DNA of 64,000 bases from Acinetobacter pittii (lineage in GTDB: Bacteria > Pseudomonadota > Gammaproteobacteria > Pseudomonadales > Moraxellaceae), in NCBI RefSeq assembly GCF_034067285.1, contig NZ_CP139286.1, positions 434,001-498,000 on the forward strand, written 5' to 3'. Position 1 is the first letter of the stretch; each line of letters starts with the position of its first letter. Below the pieces are notes generated by a model, which saw only the letters and a program-made list of their open reading frames with translations, had not been told where the DNA came from and made no database searches. Position numbers and translations under genes: made by a program. Positions 26,896 through 35,916 of the stretch are shown one piece after another.

Positions 26896-26923
26896 AATTA
26901 TTGAGATATATATCTCAATAATT
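26896..26923. promoter_or_regulatory. 28-bp perfect palindrome upstream of the repeat-protein gene
   Basis: All 28 bases are self-complementary (arm AATTATTGAGATAT). It lies 61 bases before the start codon on the minus strand. It may be a binding site for a dimeric regulator, or a hairpin in the 5' leader. Confidence 0.5.
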
Positions 26924-27364
26924 GCGATTTAGTATTGGTGAGATCTCAAAAGCTGTCAATGTGTATTTTTAGTCACATTTTTTGATATTAAATAATATTT
27001 AAAGCAATAATAATTTTTTAATTTAGACGTAAAAATAATAATAATTTTTATATAATATTTTTTTCATTAATTATTTTTTAATCATATTTTCACTCATTTG
27101 AAGCATTATTCTCGATAAATTTTAATTAAGCTTATAATGTTAAAGCTTAACCAGAAATATATTATTTCTATAATGTTGACTAAAATAGTAGCCTTTATCA
27201 TCTAGGTATATGGCCAAATGCCTCAAAAAGCCGATAAAATTTATTTGAAAAAAAATATTTCAAATACATCTTAAAGAAGAAAAACACTAATAATTTTAGC
27301 CGCTATTTGATGTAAACTAGTTTGATGACTAAGAACTAGACGTTTGGTGACAGAAAGATGAAAA
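26924..27364. other. very AT-rich intergenic segment without genes
   Basis: The gap of 578 bases from 26836 to the third tRNA-Arg is strongly AT-rich. It contains the palindrome, an AT-rich hairpin near 27239-27270 (TATTTGAAA/TTTCAAATA) and the upstream tRNA promoter. I find no convincing coding frame. The composition differs from neighbouring housekeeping DNA. Confidence 0.6.
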
Positions 27365-27397
27365 AAAGCTTCCTAAGCTTTGAAAAATGCGTATAAT
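27365..27397 (+). promoter_or_regulatory. promoter of tRNA-Arg copy 3
   Basis: TATAAT (27392-27397) is followed by a GC-rich discriminator GCGC. The -35 region is poor and is overlaid by a perfect inverted repeat AAAGCTT-CCT-AAGCTTT (27365-27381). The tRNA begins 16 bases after the -10. Confidence 0.6.
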
Positions 27398-27413
27398 GCG
27401 CAACATCAAGTAC

Positions 27414-27490
27414 GCGCTCATAGCTCAGCTGGATAGAGCACTTGGCTACGAACTAAGGGGTCGGGAGTTCGAATCTCTCTGAGCGCACCA
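27414..27490 (+). tRNA. tRNA-Arg (anticodon ACG), copy 3
   Basis: Identical to copies 1 and 2 but 3.6 kb away, with its own promoter. The 3' flank (CTTGAAGAATTAACCGCT and on, through the terminator and GTGCCTGTTTTTTA) repeats the flank of copy 2 with few changes. Confidence 0.95.
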
Positions 27491-27501
27491 CTTGAAGAAT
27501 T

Positions 27502-27527
27502 AACCGCTATATATAGCGGTTTTTTTG
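27502..27527 (+). terminator. terminator of tRNA-Arg copy 3
   Basis: AACCGCTAT/ATAGCGGTT stem then a T-run; the same unit as at 23789 with a longer stem. Confidence 0.85.
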
Positions 27528-27605
27528 TGCCTGTTTTTTATTATTTCAATTTAAAAACCAGTGCTCATGGCAACCGGCTTTAAATGATTTGAAGTTGAAA
27601 AAAAA

Positions 27606-28298
27606 TTAGCTAAATGTTTTAAAACGGCTTTCATCTTCAATAAATACTTTTTCACCTGCTTGACCTTCAATTGAGCCAAATACTAATTGAGCTCTTAATT
27701 TCCACTGAGTAGGGATGTTAAAAGTAGTGTTAACTTTCTCATCAATAATTGGATTGTAGTGCTGTAAAGAGGCTCCAAGACCCTGCTCAGCCAGTACGCT
27801 CCATACTGCAAATTGGGCAATTGCTGTTGAATGTTCAGACCACACTGGGAAATTGTCAGCATATAACTCAAATTGTTCTTGTAGACCTTTAATTACATCC
27901 TGATCTTCAAAAAATAAAACTGTACCTGCACCTGCTGCAAAACTTTGAATTTTTTGCTCAGTTCCGGCTAATGCTTCAGCAGGGACAATCGTTTTTAATA
28001 CATCTAAAACAATATTCCAGAAGTTTTCATGAGACTGATTAAATAAAATCACAACGCGAGAAGATTGAGAGTTGAACGCTGATGGGCTATGTTTGACCGC
28101 TTCTTGAATCAATTCTTCAATTTCCGAAGGGGTATGTTCTAAGTTTTTTCCAATCGAATAGATAGAACGGCGTTTTTTAATTAATTCTAAAAAGTTAGTT
28201 TCATTTGAAAGATGGTTCTCTTGAGTGGCTTGGATAACCACATCTTTTGAGACAGTCGCTTTTTGATTTAAGCCAAATAATTTTGCAAGAAAAGACAT
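27606..28298 (-). CDS. nitroreductase-family FMN oxidoreductase
   Basis: 230 residues, cytoplasmic. RRSIYSIGKN (about 44-53) is the FMN-binding start of the nitroreductase fold, followed by SPSAFNSQSSRVVIL and a C-terminal GLGASLQHYNP segment. It resembles the small HBN1/Frm2-like group that reduces nitro compounds or quinones with NAD(P)H. I choose ATG 28298 (MSFLAKLFG); a GTG four codons upstream is possible. Single gene. Confidence 0.85.
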   Translation of the reverse strand: MSFLAKLFGLNQKATVSKDVVIQATQENHLSNETNFLELIKKRRSIYSIGKNLEHTPSEIEELIQEAVKHSPSAFNSQSSRVVILFNQSHENFWNIVLDVLKTIVPAEALAGTEQKIQSFAAGAGTVLFFEDQDVIKGLQEQFELYADNFPVWSEHSTAIAQFAVWSVLAEQGLGASLQHYNPIIDEKVNTTFNIPTQWKLRAQLVFGSIEGQAGEKVFIEDESRFKTFS

Positions 28299-28521
28299 GA
28301 GACATTCCACTAAGAAGGTGATGTTTCCATTGTAGAAATTTTAAAAACTGAAATAAGCTCAAAAAATATGAATCTACGTTCTATATATGCAACGTAGCTG
28401 CTCTTCCAATCTATTAATAAGCTCCACTTTTAAACAAAATAAAAAATAGCTTTTGATTCATTTTAAAGCTGAAATGAATATGCTCTAATAGTTTCGATTT
28501 ATTGAGTATTGATGCAGTGCA

Positions 28522-29019
28522 ATGACCGAGCAAAAAATAGCTTTATCTTTACGTTACTATTTGAATTTAGAAGAGTCACAAGATGGATTTTCATTAGTGA
28601 CGTTTGGGAAAAAGCAAATTACCCGTTTTCTAACACCTGCGATTAGTATCGCAATTATTATTTGGGGATTTTATTTAGGTCTCTCTGGTGTTGGTCGATA
28701 TTATGTCGGGTTAGGTGTGTTTTTTCTAGTGATGCAAGGTCTCATGCGTTATTGGCTTTTACCGATGTTATTTAAGCGTCAATTCGTTCGTTACCAGTTT
28801 GGAAAGAGCGAGCAGGGAATCGACTTATATCAAGATTATTTTGAGCTTTACGCCAATGGCCGTAAGCAAGTGATGCAATATGCAGATGTGCAAACCTTTG
28901 CTAAAGGCAAGTTAACCTATATGCTTGAACTAAAAAATAAAACTGTAATTATTGTACCAAAACGAGCATTCTCACAGGTCGCAGATCAAACTATATTTGA
29001 AAATACATTTAAGAAATAA
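28522..29019 (+). CDS. YcxB-like membrane protein
   Basis: 165 residues with two transmembrane helices (about 36-53 and 60-80) between a short cytoplasmic N-terminus and a C-terminal beta-rich domain (about 95-160, GIDLYQDYFELYANGRKQVMQY). This layout is that of the YcxB-like family, whose function is unknown. It lies 39 bases before the FAH-family gene and may share its transcript. Confidence 0.7.
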   Translation: MTEQKIALSLRYYLNLEESQDGFSLVTFGKKQITRFLTPAISIAIIIWGFYLGLSGVGRYYVGLGVFFLVMQGLMRYWLLPMLFKRQFVRYQFGKSEQGIDLYQDYFELYANGRKQVMQYADVQTFAKGKLTYMLELKNKTVIIVPKRAFSQVADQTIFENTFKK

Positions 29020-29058
29020 ATTATTGGAATTATCAGCCGCAACAACAAAGGAAGCCTC

Positions 29059-29700
29059 ATGAATACACGTCCTTCAAAAATCGTTTGCGTGGGCAGAAGT
29101 TACGCCGATCATGTCAAAGAATTAAATAATGCTATGCCAGATAGGCCGATATTATTTATTAAGCCACCGAGTAGCTTGATTGGTTTAAATGACGGTATTT
29201 CATGGAATCCAGCTTGGGGCAGTTGTCATTTTGAGTGCGAGTTAGTTTTGCGCATTGATCAGCCTTTAAAGGGTGAAACAGATCCTGAAAAAGCCTTAAA
29301 AGCGATTGGTGCAGTGTCTTTAGGTCTTGATCTAACAATGCGTGATTTACAGAATGAACTAAAAGGTAAAGGTCATCCATGGGAGCGTGCTAAAGCTTTT
29401 GATGGTGCCTGTGTGCTGTCAGACTGGGTTGATGTGAGCGAAATTACAGATTGGCAAGAGACCAAATTCACTTTCCATATTAACGATGAGTTGCGTCAAG
29501 ATGGAAATACTGCACTGTTAATGTTTAGCATTGCTGATCTATTAATTGATATTAATCAGGTCTTCTCACTCGAACCGGGTGATGTAATTATGACTGGTTC
29601 ACCTGCTGGTGTTGGACCATTACATGCAGGTGATCAGTTGAAAATGACATTAAAAGGTGCAACGCAAGATTTTGTATGGAAAACTTTTGTAAAAGCCTAA
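29059..29700 (+). CDS. fumarylacetoacetate hydrolase family protein
   Basis: 213 residues, about the size of YcgM-type proteins. The metal-binding glutamates in HFECELVLRI, the GLDLTMRDLQ segment, KAFDGACVL and the C-terminal GDVIMTGSPAGVGPL loop are all conserved. Members hydrolyse or decarboxylate acylpyruvates/oxaloacetate or open fumarylpyruvate-type substrates; the exact reaction cannot be read here. AAGGAAG ribosome binding site. Confidence 0.88.
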   Translation: MNTRPSKIVCVGRSYADHVKELNNAMPDRPILFIKPPSSLIGLNDGISWNPAWGSCHFECELVLRIDQPLKGETDPEKALKAIGAVSLGLDLTMRDLQNELKGKGHPWERAKAFDGACVLSDWVDVSEITDWQETKFTFHINDELRQDGNTALLMFSIADLLIDINQVFSLEPGDVIMTGSPAGVGPLHAGDQLKMTLKGATQDFVWKTFVKA

Positions 29701-29722
29701 CCCATTCCTAAAGATGGACAAT

Positions 29723-29762
29723 AAAAAACCCTATTATTATTTTTAATAACAGGGTTTTTTTA
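29723..29762. terminator. terminator between the FAH-family and yihY genes
   Basis: Stem AAAAAACCCT/AGGGTTTTTT with further TTATT/AATAA pairing inside. It serves both convergent genes. Confidence 0.85.
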
Positions 29763-29806
29763 TTGGGTAGGAAAGAGTGCTTATACTATTGAATAGTTTT
29801 ACTTTC

Positions 29807-31054
29807 TTATTTCTCTTCAAAAATTGTTGAGAGCGGAATAGAAAGTTTGGCAGCCAAGTAATCATTAGACTCGACTAGAGCTGGTCCTATTTTTTCCATC
29901 CATTCATCGTCATCGTGTACATTTAGAACATCTTCACGTAACGGTAAAGGGTATGGGAGAGCAGTGAAAAAGCCCCAGAAGTCAACTTGGGATAAATTGC
30001 GCGCAAGCACATATTCATCTTTATCGGTACGTTTAACTAAATTTTGCTCTTCAAGCAAAAGTACATAAGCTGGCCAGCGGCCAACTTCTCCACGTCCTAA
30101 AATTTCGAGAGCTTCTTTATCGCTTACACTTTCGCCAAGTTTCTGTTTTTTATAAAACAGCTCAAGAATATCTAATAGCATTAAAACAGGATGACGTTTT
30201 TGCTCTTTACCCGAATGAAATGCAGTTAAAGCAAAACTCACCTCTACGCCTAGCAAAATAATATTCCATGAAAGAAAGATCCATAGAAGGAAAATTGGCA
30301 CGGCTGCAAATGCACCATAAATAATTTCATAACTAGTGAAATTTGACATCACGAAGCTAAATAAATTTTTGAGTATTTCAAACAGTACTGCACTTAAACA
30401 AGCAGCAATTCCTGCTGCATAAACTGGGACGGTGCGATTGGGAATGGTCCAATATAAAATGAAGAAACCCAAAATAGTGAGTGCAAAAGAAATTAGCCAG
30501 AGTAGAAATGCGCCATCAAGTTGATAACCTGTGAAGTTATTGCTTAATAAGTTCATCGAAGCAACAGTTGATGAAATAACAAATGCACTGCCTAAAATAA
30601 TAGGGCCAAGCGAAATAATGGTCCAGTAGCGCATAAAGCCCATAATGCCACTACGCGTTTCTTTTACTCGCCAAATACGATTAAAAACTGTTTCAATTGA
30701 GGTCAGCATTAAAACTGTCGTGACGAATAAAAATAGCACACCAATTACAGTCAAGTTGCTCGACTTCTCTGTAAAAGCATTTAGTGCTTTATCAAATGCG
30801 ATCGTACTCTTCGGTAAAAAGTTACTATAAATTAAATGTTGAAGCTGTTGTCTTGCAGGTTCTAACGCTTTAATTGAAGAAATAATTACTAAAAAAACCG
30901 TTAGCATCGGTACAACTGCAAATAGTGTTGTATAGGTGAGAGAACCAGCTTGTTCACGGCACCGATCAGCTTCAAAACGCTTAAATACATATAAAACGAA
31001 CTGAAACCAGGTTTTTTTATAAAAAGGAAGTTTCTCTAAAAAACGTTGTAACAT
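29807..31054 (-). CDS. YihY/BrkB-family inner-membrane protein
   Basis: 415 residues. The N-terminal about 290 residues hold six transmembrane helices with the family hallmarks EQAGSLTYTTLFAVVPMLTV (36-55) and YGAFAAVPIFLLWIFLSW. The rest is a soluble domain, winged-helix-like by eye (KEALEILGRGEVGRWPAYVLLLEEQNLV). The family was once called RNase BN in error; its function is unresolved, and transport or envelope roles are proposed. Normal length for the long form. Confidence 0.88.
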   Translation of the reverse strand: MLQRFLEKLPFYKKTWFQFVLYVFKRFEADRCREQAGSLTYTTLFAVVPMLTVFLVIISSIKALEPARQQLQHLIYSNFLPKSTIAFDKALNAFTEKSSNLTVIGVLFLFVTTVLMLTSIETVFNRIWRVKETRSGIMGFMRYWTIISLGPIILGSAFVISSTVASMNLLSNNFTGYQLDGAFLLWLISFALTILGFFILYWTIPNRTVPVYAAGIAACLSAVLFEILKNLFSFVMSNFTSYEIIYGAFAAVPIFLLWIFLSWNIILLGVEVSFALTAFHSGKEQKRHPVLMLLDILELFYKKQKLGESVSDKEALEILGRGEVGRWPAYVLLLEEQNLVKRTDKDEYVLARNLSQVDFWGFFTALPYPLPLREDVLNVHDDDEWMEKIGPALVESNDYLAAKLSIPLSTIFEEK

Positions 31055-31412
31055 ACGTCGTCTATCCCGATTTTTTTAGTCATCATGTTGGGCGATTGAT
31101 AGCTTAGCAAAGTATTAGCTTAAGAACTTAAATAGTAGATTAAAGCAAAATAATAACTTAAAGAATGAAAGTCATTTTGTAAGTTTACTATGTGCTATAG
31201 AAAAAATTGTAGCAATAATCTTTTGAAGGAAGTCATATTTCTCTTATCAGGTATAAGCGAAATCAAAAAGATTACTCTTTTTATTTGATAGATTTGAGAA
31301 AGTTACGTAGCTTGCCTTCAGTACTACACGATCAATCGCTTCTAGAATTTCATAAGATTGGCTTCGCCAAAAAAATAAAAAATACCGTATAGTGTTCTTT
31401 TTAACAAAATTT
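31055..31412. other. intergenic region between divergent yihY-like and wrbA-like genes
   Basis: 358 AT-rich bases with room for both promoters. I see no clear -35/-10 pair, terminator or ORF worth reporting; a small TTGGC/GCCAA hairpin is present near 31360-31372. Confidence 0.5.
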
Positions 31413-32021
31413 ATGAAACCGATGCAACCTTACATTCTTGTACTCTATTACAGCAAATATGGTTCTACTAAAGAAATGGCACATTTAATTGCCAATGGTG
31501 TTGAGTCTGCGGGTATGTCAGTAAAAATTCGGACTGTGCCAAATATTGCTCCAGTCGTCACGACAGCTGAACCAAGTATTCCGGCAGAAGGTGATATCTA
31601 TTGTACGTTGGATGATCTAGCAAATTGCGCGGGGCTGGCGTTAGGTTCCCCAACTCGCTTCGGTAATATGGCAAGTGAAATGAAATATTTTTGGGACCAA
31701 ACGACGAGCCTTTGGCTCAATGGGGCATTACACAATAAACCAGCTTGTGTTTTTACTTCTTCTGGATCAATGCATGGTGGGCAGGAGATTACTTTACTTA
31801 CTATGCTACCGCCGTTATTTCATCACGGGATGATGATTATGGGATTACCAAATGCAATTCCGGCGTTATCTAACACTAAAACAGGTGGAACGCCGTATGG
31901 AGCTAGCCATGTAAGTGGACCTCGCCATGACCAGAACTTAAGTCAGGACGAAAAGATTTTGTGTGAAGCTCAAGGCAGACGTTTAGGTGAAGTTACTAAA
32001 AAGCTCCTTATTTCACCTTAA
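31413..32021 (+). CDS. wrbA: NAD(P)H:quinone oxidoreductase, WrbA type
   Basis: 202 residues, flavodoxin-like FMN protein making two-electron reductions of quinones. The N-terminal LVLYYSKYGSTKEMA phosphate loop, LGSPTRFGNMASEMKYFWDQ and SMHGGQEITL are WrbA signatures. I start at ATG 31413; an in-frame GTG at 31392 adds seven residues and ATG 31422 removes three. Single gene with its own terminator. Confidence 0.88.
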   Translation: MKPMQPYILVLYYSKYGSTKEMAHLIANGVESAGMSVKIRTVPNIAPVVTTAEPSIPAEGDIYCTLDDLANCAGLALGSPTRFGNMASEMKYFWDQTTSLWLNGALHNKPACVFTSSGSMHGGQEITLLTMLPPLFHHGMMIMGLPNAIPALSNTKTGGTPYGASHVSGPRHDQNLSQDEKILCEAQGRRLGEVTKKLLISP

Positions 32022-32027
32022 TTAAAT

Positions 32028-32058
32028 AAAAAAAGAGCGGATTATCCGCTCTTTTTTT
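32028..32058. terminator. bidirectional terminator between wrbA and xpt
   Basis: A-run, stem AGAGCGG/CCGCTCT with loop ATTAT, T-run. Both converging genes can use it. Confidence 0.9.
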
Positions 32059-32069
32059 ATTTGTATATC

Positions 32070-32717
<648 letters not shown>

Positions 32718-33431
32718 TTAATTCGTCTTACCTGAATAACTAGTTAATAACAATCCATAAGAAGTTTTACCATCAATATGACTTACTTTAACTGGTAAAT
32801 AATCTAATTTCGGTGCTAACCAAAAGATTGTGCTACGTTCAGGTTTTTTATGCTGTAAAACGACTTTAATGGTATCGAATGTCCCATAAGAGGTTTTAAT
32901 TTTCTCGTTGCCTTGTTTTACAAAACGACGATTTTCAACTTCTTTTGCATCTGCAAGTGGGTAAGAGGTTTTAAGTGAGCCATTTTTTAAATCTTCACGC
33001 AGTTGTAACTCTGCATTTAACTCATCAAGAACGCCTGCTTGCCAAGCAAATGAACGGGCCTTATCGTCTTTCTTAGTCGAAATAGTTTTACTATTGGGAT
33101 TAAAGTTAATACTCATAGTGTTGTTGTGAATCAAAATTTTGCTAGTACGGCTAAAACTTTGAGACCCAATTTTACCATTAGCAAAACTAAATTTACTTGT
33201 TTCACTTGCAGAAGCAATTCCACCTGCTTTTGCAGTGAAATTATAAGTCCAATTATTACCTTGCTGGCTTAAAGCACGTGTAGCTGTACCCATACCTTTA
33301 TTATTATAAGTAAACTGATAATTTGCCTGAAATGGGCTCATGGCAAGAGCATGACTTGAGAAGCCTGCAAAAAGCAAAGTTGTTGAAATACCTGTTGCGA
33401 TGCCAAACGATTTCAGAAATTTTGTTGCCAT
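32718..33431 (-). CDS. DUF3108 domain secreted protein
   Basis: 237 residues. A Sec signal peptide (about 1-30, ending SSHALA) is followed by a beta-rich periplasmic domain (FQANYQFTYNNKGMGTATRAL, then STIFWLAPKLDYLPVKVSHIDG) typical of DUF3108. Function unknown; members are exported, often near envelope or nucleotide genes. Seventy-two bases upstream of xpt, with a hairpin between. Confidence 0.85.
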   Translation of the reverse strand: MATKFLKSFGIATGISTTLLFAGFSSHALAMSPFQANYQFTYNNKGMGTATRALSQQGNNWTYNFTAKAGGIASASETSKFSFANGKIGSQSFSRTSKILIHNNTMSINFNPNSKTISTKKDDKARSFAWQAGVLDELNAELQLREDLKNGSLKTSYPLADAKEVENRRFVKQGNEKIKTSYGTFDTIKVVLQHKKPERSTIFWLAPKLDYLPVKVSHIDGKTSYGLLLTSYSGKTN

Positions 33432-33589
33432 AAGTAAGTATCCTTGTACAGACTAAAAAGTTAGTGCTGATGCATCTGTAACTTAAACATATTATGCCTG
33501 TTGATCATGGAGAAAAAATCAGGATTTATGCTAAATGTGTAATCTATTTGTGTTTTTTTGGCAGCGAGTTATTTTTCATTTATATCCAT

Positions 33590-34261
33590 TTAAGCATCTT
33601 TTTGCTGAATTGGTGTTATTTCAGAGTCTTCTAATTCACCTTCAAAATCATCATCCTGATCGCGGTATAGTAGCGCCGCTAAATTCACATTTCCAAATAC
33701 GACTAATTCAGCTTCACGCACCCGTGCATAATTTACATGTACTTTACCTAATGTCTCGATAATACTGGCTTTTTTACCAAACCAGCGGTTGAGATCAAGA
33801 AATATAAGTTCATCACGTTCTTCTGCTACATTAAAACGTTCAAGAATCATCCCTAAAGGATCTTTTTTCAAAATCTTATGGTAGTAAAAAACTGCGGCTT
33901 TCACGGCGATTTTTTGCCAAAAGTTTTTATATTTTGCTTCAATAATTTGTGTATTACTAATTTGTTCAAAAACTAAAAGCTGTTGTTCTTTATTAAATTC
34001 CATCTGAATTAGTTTTAGATCAACTGATAATGTTGTTTCTAAACCTTTTACATGCATAGTTGCATATAACCTTAACCAGTCATGATAAAGATCAGCATGT
34101 AGGTCATCTAAAAATTCAACATTATTGGTGACATAACGTTGTAAAGTTGCATTCAGAAAGGTTTGCGATAACGTAAAATCTCTTTCTTCCTCAATGAATG
34201 CTTCTGCTTTTTTATAGACTTTTTGAAGGCGTCTGACTAAAGAGGAAAATAGCGTTTGCAT
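33590..34261 (-). CDS. hypothetical cytoplasmic protein
   Basis: 223 residues, not recognised. Mostly helical with alternating charged residues, no signal or TM segment, and an acidic C-terminus (DQDDDFEGELEDSE). The start MQTLFSSLVRRLQKVYKK is chosen because GGAAG is spaced 7 bases before ATG 34261; the open frame reaches 34303. Transcribed away from the TonB-like gene. Confidence 0.7.
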   Translation of the reverse strand: MQTLFSSLVRRLQKVYKKAEAFIEEERDFTLSQTFLNATLQRYVTNNVEFLDDLHADLYHDWLRLYATMHVKGLETTLSVDLKLIQMEFNKEQQLLVFEQISNTQIIEAKYKNFWQKIAVKAAVFYYHKILKKDPLGMILERFNVAEERDELIFLDLNRWFGKKASIIETLGKVHVNYARVREAELVVFGNVNLAALLYRDQDDDFEGELEDSEITPIQQKDA

Positions 34262-34360
34262 AAAAGAACTTCCAGAAGATAATTTACTAAAGAGCCCACA
34301 CAATCTTTATTATGATAAAAAACGGGTTTTGATATTGCAGTGTAACAAATTTAATTGATA

Positions 34361-34420
34361 CATTTTGACAAAATGAAAATGGATAAAACTCTCTATTTGA
34401 AGTGAATCACACTTTTATCC
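34361..34420. promoter_or_regulatory. inverted repeats upstream of the tonB-like gene
   Basis: A palindrome CATTTTG-A-CAAAATG (34361-34375) is followed by nested repeats: GGATAAAA 34381-34388 with TTTTATCC 34413-34420, enclosing AAGTG/CACTT (34400-34414). They lie between divergent genes and could be operators or a leader hairpin. No Fur-box match is obvious. Confidence 0.4.
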
Positions 34421-34493
34421 AAATTTGAATATTAGTTTACATTTTATTCGGTATTAAACCGTGGGGAAAAGGCATTTATATGCTTTTAAGATT

Positions 34494-35378
34494 ATGCTGA
34501 ACACCAGAAGTCGATCCAAAGAGCATTTTCATTATTGGTGGCAAGACCGAATCTTTATTGCTGCAACAATATTGGCAATCTTGCTGCATATTTTTGTATT
34601 GCTTATTCACTTTGCCATGCCTAGCCCGTCAGAGCAATCTACTAAAGAAATTGCAATTTCAATTCGACCAAGCAATGAGCCAGTTAATCAGGCAGATTTT
34701 TTGGCTCAATCAAACCAGCAGGGTTCAGGTGCATTTCGTGAGGCTCACCGGACTTCTAGTGATACTCCAAACCCTATGCTTAGTGAGGCTTCAACTGGAA
34801 GTGCAGAGTTAGAAACTTTGCAAAAGGTTCAGCAACAAAGAGAACTTAAATTTGAAGAAAAAGTTCTAATGACGGTTTTGAGTTGGCAAAAACAAGCTAA
34901 TGCAAGTCAGAGGAAAAAAGAATTAGAACAATTACAAAGTCAATTTCAAGCAAAAGCTGCGATGGTTGCCAGCCTTGAAGCACAATATTTACAACGTCGG
35001 CAAGATTTTAGCCGTCAGCAAAAAATCAAGACAGTAGATGGAATTCAAGCAAAGAAAGATGCCTCGGCTGCTTATTTAGATAAGTTTCGTGAAAAAGTGG
35101 AGCTTTACGGTAACCGCTATTATCCGGAAGAAGCCAAACAGCAACAACTAAGAGGTGAAGTCCGTTTAATGGTGATTTTGAATGCTCAAGGTGGGATTCG
35201 TGCAATTCGTTTGCTTGAAAGCTCAGGGCATTCAATACTAGATGAAGCCGCTAAGTCTTCAGTACGTCGCGGTGCACCATTTGGACATTTCGATGCCAAT
35301 ATGAAAGATATTTCGGAGTTACGTATTGTACGTACTTGGCGTTTTGATCCAGCTGAAGCGGAATTTGAGGTTCACTAA
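34494..35378 (+). CDS. TonB-like energy transducer
   Basis: 294 residues from ATG 34494. There is a cytoplasmic N-terminus, one TM helix (IFIAATILAILLHIFVLLIHF), a periplasmic Gln/Lys-rich coiled region, and a TonB C-terminal domain starting at RYYPEEAKQQQLRGEVRLMVIL and ending RTWRFDPAEAEFEV. No proline-rich Pro-Glu/Pro-Lys spacer like that of classical TonB, and no exbBD nearby, so a specialised TonB paralogue is likely. An in-frame GTG at 34461 would add 11 residues; neither start has a clear ribosome binding site. Confidence 0.8.
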   Translation: MLNTRSRSKEHFHYWWQDRIFIAATILAILLHIFVLLIHFAMPSPSEQSTKEIAISIRPSNEPVNQADFLAQSNQQGSGAFREAHRTSSDTPNPMLSEASTGSAELETLQKVQQQRELKFEEKVLMTVLSWQKQANASQRKKELEQLQSQFQAKAAMVASLEAQYLQRRQDFSRQQKIKTVDGIQAKKDASAAYLDKFREKVELYGNRYYPEEAKQQQLRGEVRLMVILNAQGGIRAIRLLESSGHSILDEAAKSSVRRGAPFGHFDANMKDISELRIVRTWRFDPAEAEFEVH

Positions 35379-35383
35379 TTAAA

Positions 35384-35417
35384 AAAATGTGGATAACTTT
35401 TAGGATATCCACATTTT
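35384..35417. terminator. terminator between tonB-like and ybeY genes
   Basis: Perfect 12-bp stem (35384-35395 with 35406-35417, AAAATGTGGATA/TATCCACATTTT), 10-base loop; usable from both strands. Confidence 0.85.
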
Positions 35418-35430
35418 ACTAATGATCACA

Positions 35431-35907
35431 TTATTCCTGATAAGGGTTTGCAATATTGAGTTTTGCTAAAATTTCAATTTCTAAGCCTTCCATCTCTTCT
35501 GCATCTTCATCACTAGTTTCATGGTCATAACCGAGCAAATGTAAAACGCCATGTACTAATAGATGGGCAAAATGATTTTGGGCAGTTTTTTTCTGCTCTA
35601 ATGCCTCTTGTAATACCACTGGAATGCAGATAACCAAATCACCTAGAGGTAAGGCATCTAGCATTGGTAAAACTTCTTCAGGAATATCACTTGGAAAAGA
35701 TAAGACATTAGTTGGTTTGTCTTTTTCTCGGTACTGCAAATTGAGTTGCTGGCTCTCATCCAGATCAACGCAAGCAACCCCAATTTCACAATCTTCTTTA
35801 TAACCAACGTGGCGTAAAGTTGTCTCAATAATTTTTTTGAGTTGAGCTCGTTTGAGCTCTAACTCAGGTGATTGAAAGTCTTGTTGTAAACTTAAACTGA
35901 TTTTCAA
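35431..35907 (-). CDS. ybeY: rRNA maturation endoribonuclease YbeY
   Basis: 158 residues. The zinc motif [11 protein letters not shown] (HxxxHxxxxxH) near the C-terminus defines the family, which acts in 16S 3'-end maturation and 70S quality control. NVLSFPSD is also conserved. Third gene of a miaB-ybeZ-ybeY operon, 9 bases after ybeZ; ybeX and lnt, which follow in E. coli, are not here. Confidence 0.94.
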   Translation of the reverse strand: MKISLSLQQDFQSPELELKRAQLKKIIETTLRHVGYKEDCEIGVACVDLDESQQLNLQYREKDKPTNVLSFPSDIPEEVLPMLDALPLGDLVICIPVVLQEALEQKKTAQNHFAHLLVHGVLHLLGYDHETSDEDAEEMEGLEIEILAKLNIANPYQE

Positions 35908-35916
35908 AATGAATCC

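Noticed and set aside
23700..27490. Integrative element using tRNA-Arg as attachment site
   Set aside because: No integrase, excisionase or other mobility gene lies between the tRNA copies, and copy 3 is a full tRNA with its own promoter, so I report only the duplication.
31360..31380. Terminator near TTGGC/GCCAA before wrbA
   Set aside because: Stem of five pairs followed by A rather than T residues on the plus strand; too weak.
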